From Perlucidibaca aquatica (lineage in GTDB: Bacteria > Pseudomonadota > Gammaproteobacteria > Pseudomonadales > Moraxellaceae), in contig NZ_LZDB01000001.1 of assembly GCF_001676655.1 (NCBI RefSeq), positions 248,001-312,000 of the forward strand: DNA of 64,000 nt. The letters are read 5' to 3'. Of this stretch, positions 63,934 through 64,000 are shown piece by piece. A model generated the notes under the pieces. The model was given only the letters and a program-made list of their open reading frames with translations. It made no database searches and was not told the DNA's origin. A program made the translations under genes and the position numbers. Each line of letters opens with the position of its first letter. The first letter of the stretch is position 1.

Positions 63934-64000
63934 GGCCCACCCTCAAACAAATTGACCTGCCGCATGGCCCGATGACCATGCCCACTGAAAATTGTAGCCG

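Overview
The window is a gene-dense, housekeeping-rich chromosomal segment of a gammaproteobacterium, most likely of the order Pseudomonadales and near Moraxellaceae or Pseudomonadaceae. The grounds are gene neighbourhoods rather than any search: HAD phosphatase-rppH-ptsP-lgt-thyA-folA, argH divergent from fimS-algR-hemC-hemD-hemX, asmA-mutY-yggX, tex-ompR-envZ-hslO and hisB-hisH-hisA all recall Pseudomonas gene order as I remember it. Further support is EarP next to an EF-P carrying Arg32, an OmpA/OprF-type porin and monofunctional HisB. I cannot name a genus. No rRNA, CRISPR array, prophage or insertion sequence was seen. No gene-free stretch exceeds 300 bases; the longest (26966-27219, 47354-47574) are described below.

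Layout. 1-8.2 kb: partial HAD phosphatase, RNA 5-prime pyrophosphohydrolase, PTS-Ntr enzyme I, TANGO2-like protein, lgt-thyA-folA and the EF-P rhamnosylation pair earP-efp. 8.2-11.7 kb: EamA exporter, MHS-type transporter, AraC regulator, tRNA-Phe. 11.7-18.3 kb: a haem block (hemC, hemD, hemX and a HemY reduced to its membrane domain) downstream of the AlgR/FimS two-component pair, with argH divergent. 18.3-23.3 kb: unknown lipoprotein, YgiQ radical SAM protein, alpha/beta hydrolase, MsrA and 1-Cys peroxiredoxin. 23.4-27.7 kb: pstSCAB, a 57-residue H-NS-like oligomerisation domain without a DNA-binding domain, and cytochrome c5. 27.8-29.8 kb: Rep helicase.

29.9-35.0 kb is the most accessory-looking part: a TetR regulator with a PF10118 (putative di-metal) protein, divergent from an MpaB-family oxygenase, a cytochrome P450 and an HSDL2-like SDR. 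This looks like an oxidative catabolic or lipid-modifying cassette of unknown substrate. A second PF10118 gene lies at 56.1 kb, divergent from an AraC regulator, with two 9-base direct repeats 21 bases apart between them.

35-52 kb is again housekeeping: ComM/YifB, DsbB, GshA, Tex, OmpR/EnvZ, Hsp33, OmpA porin, TypA, a thioesterase, YggX, MutY and AsmA. 51.9-54.2 kb is a Fur-box-preceded feoA-feoB operon ending in a small Cys-rich membrane protein. 54.2-64 kb holds a phosphoesterase, AraC/PF10118, tRNA-Gly(CCC), a PanZ-like protein, hisBHA without hisF, a YkgJ-type Cys cluster protein, an Ada-like/AlkB alkylation-repair operon, a DUF2442/DUF4160 pair, an FAD-dependent oxidoreductase and a VF530-type protein.

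Start codons were adjusted where a Shine-Dalgarno sequence, a stop/start overlap or the family length favoured a different start. Functions are assigned by motif recognition from memory, not by database comparison. Several terminator-like inverted repeats are unusually long (up to 31 perfect base pairs), and one overlaps the hemC ribosome-binding site.
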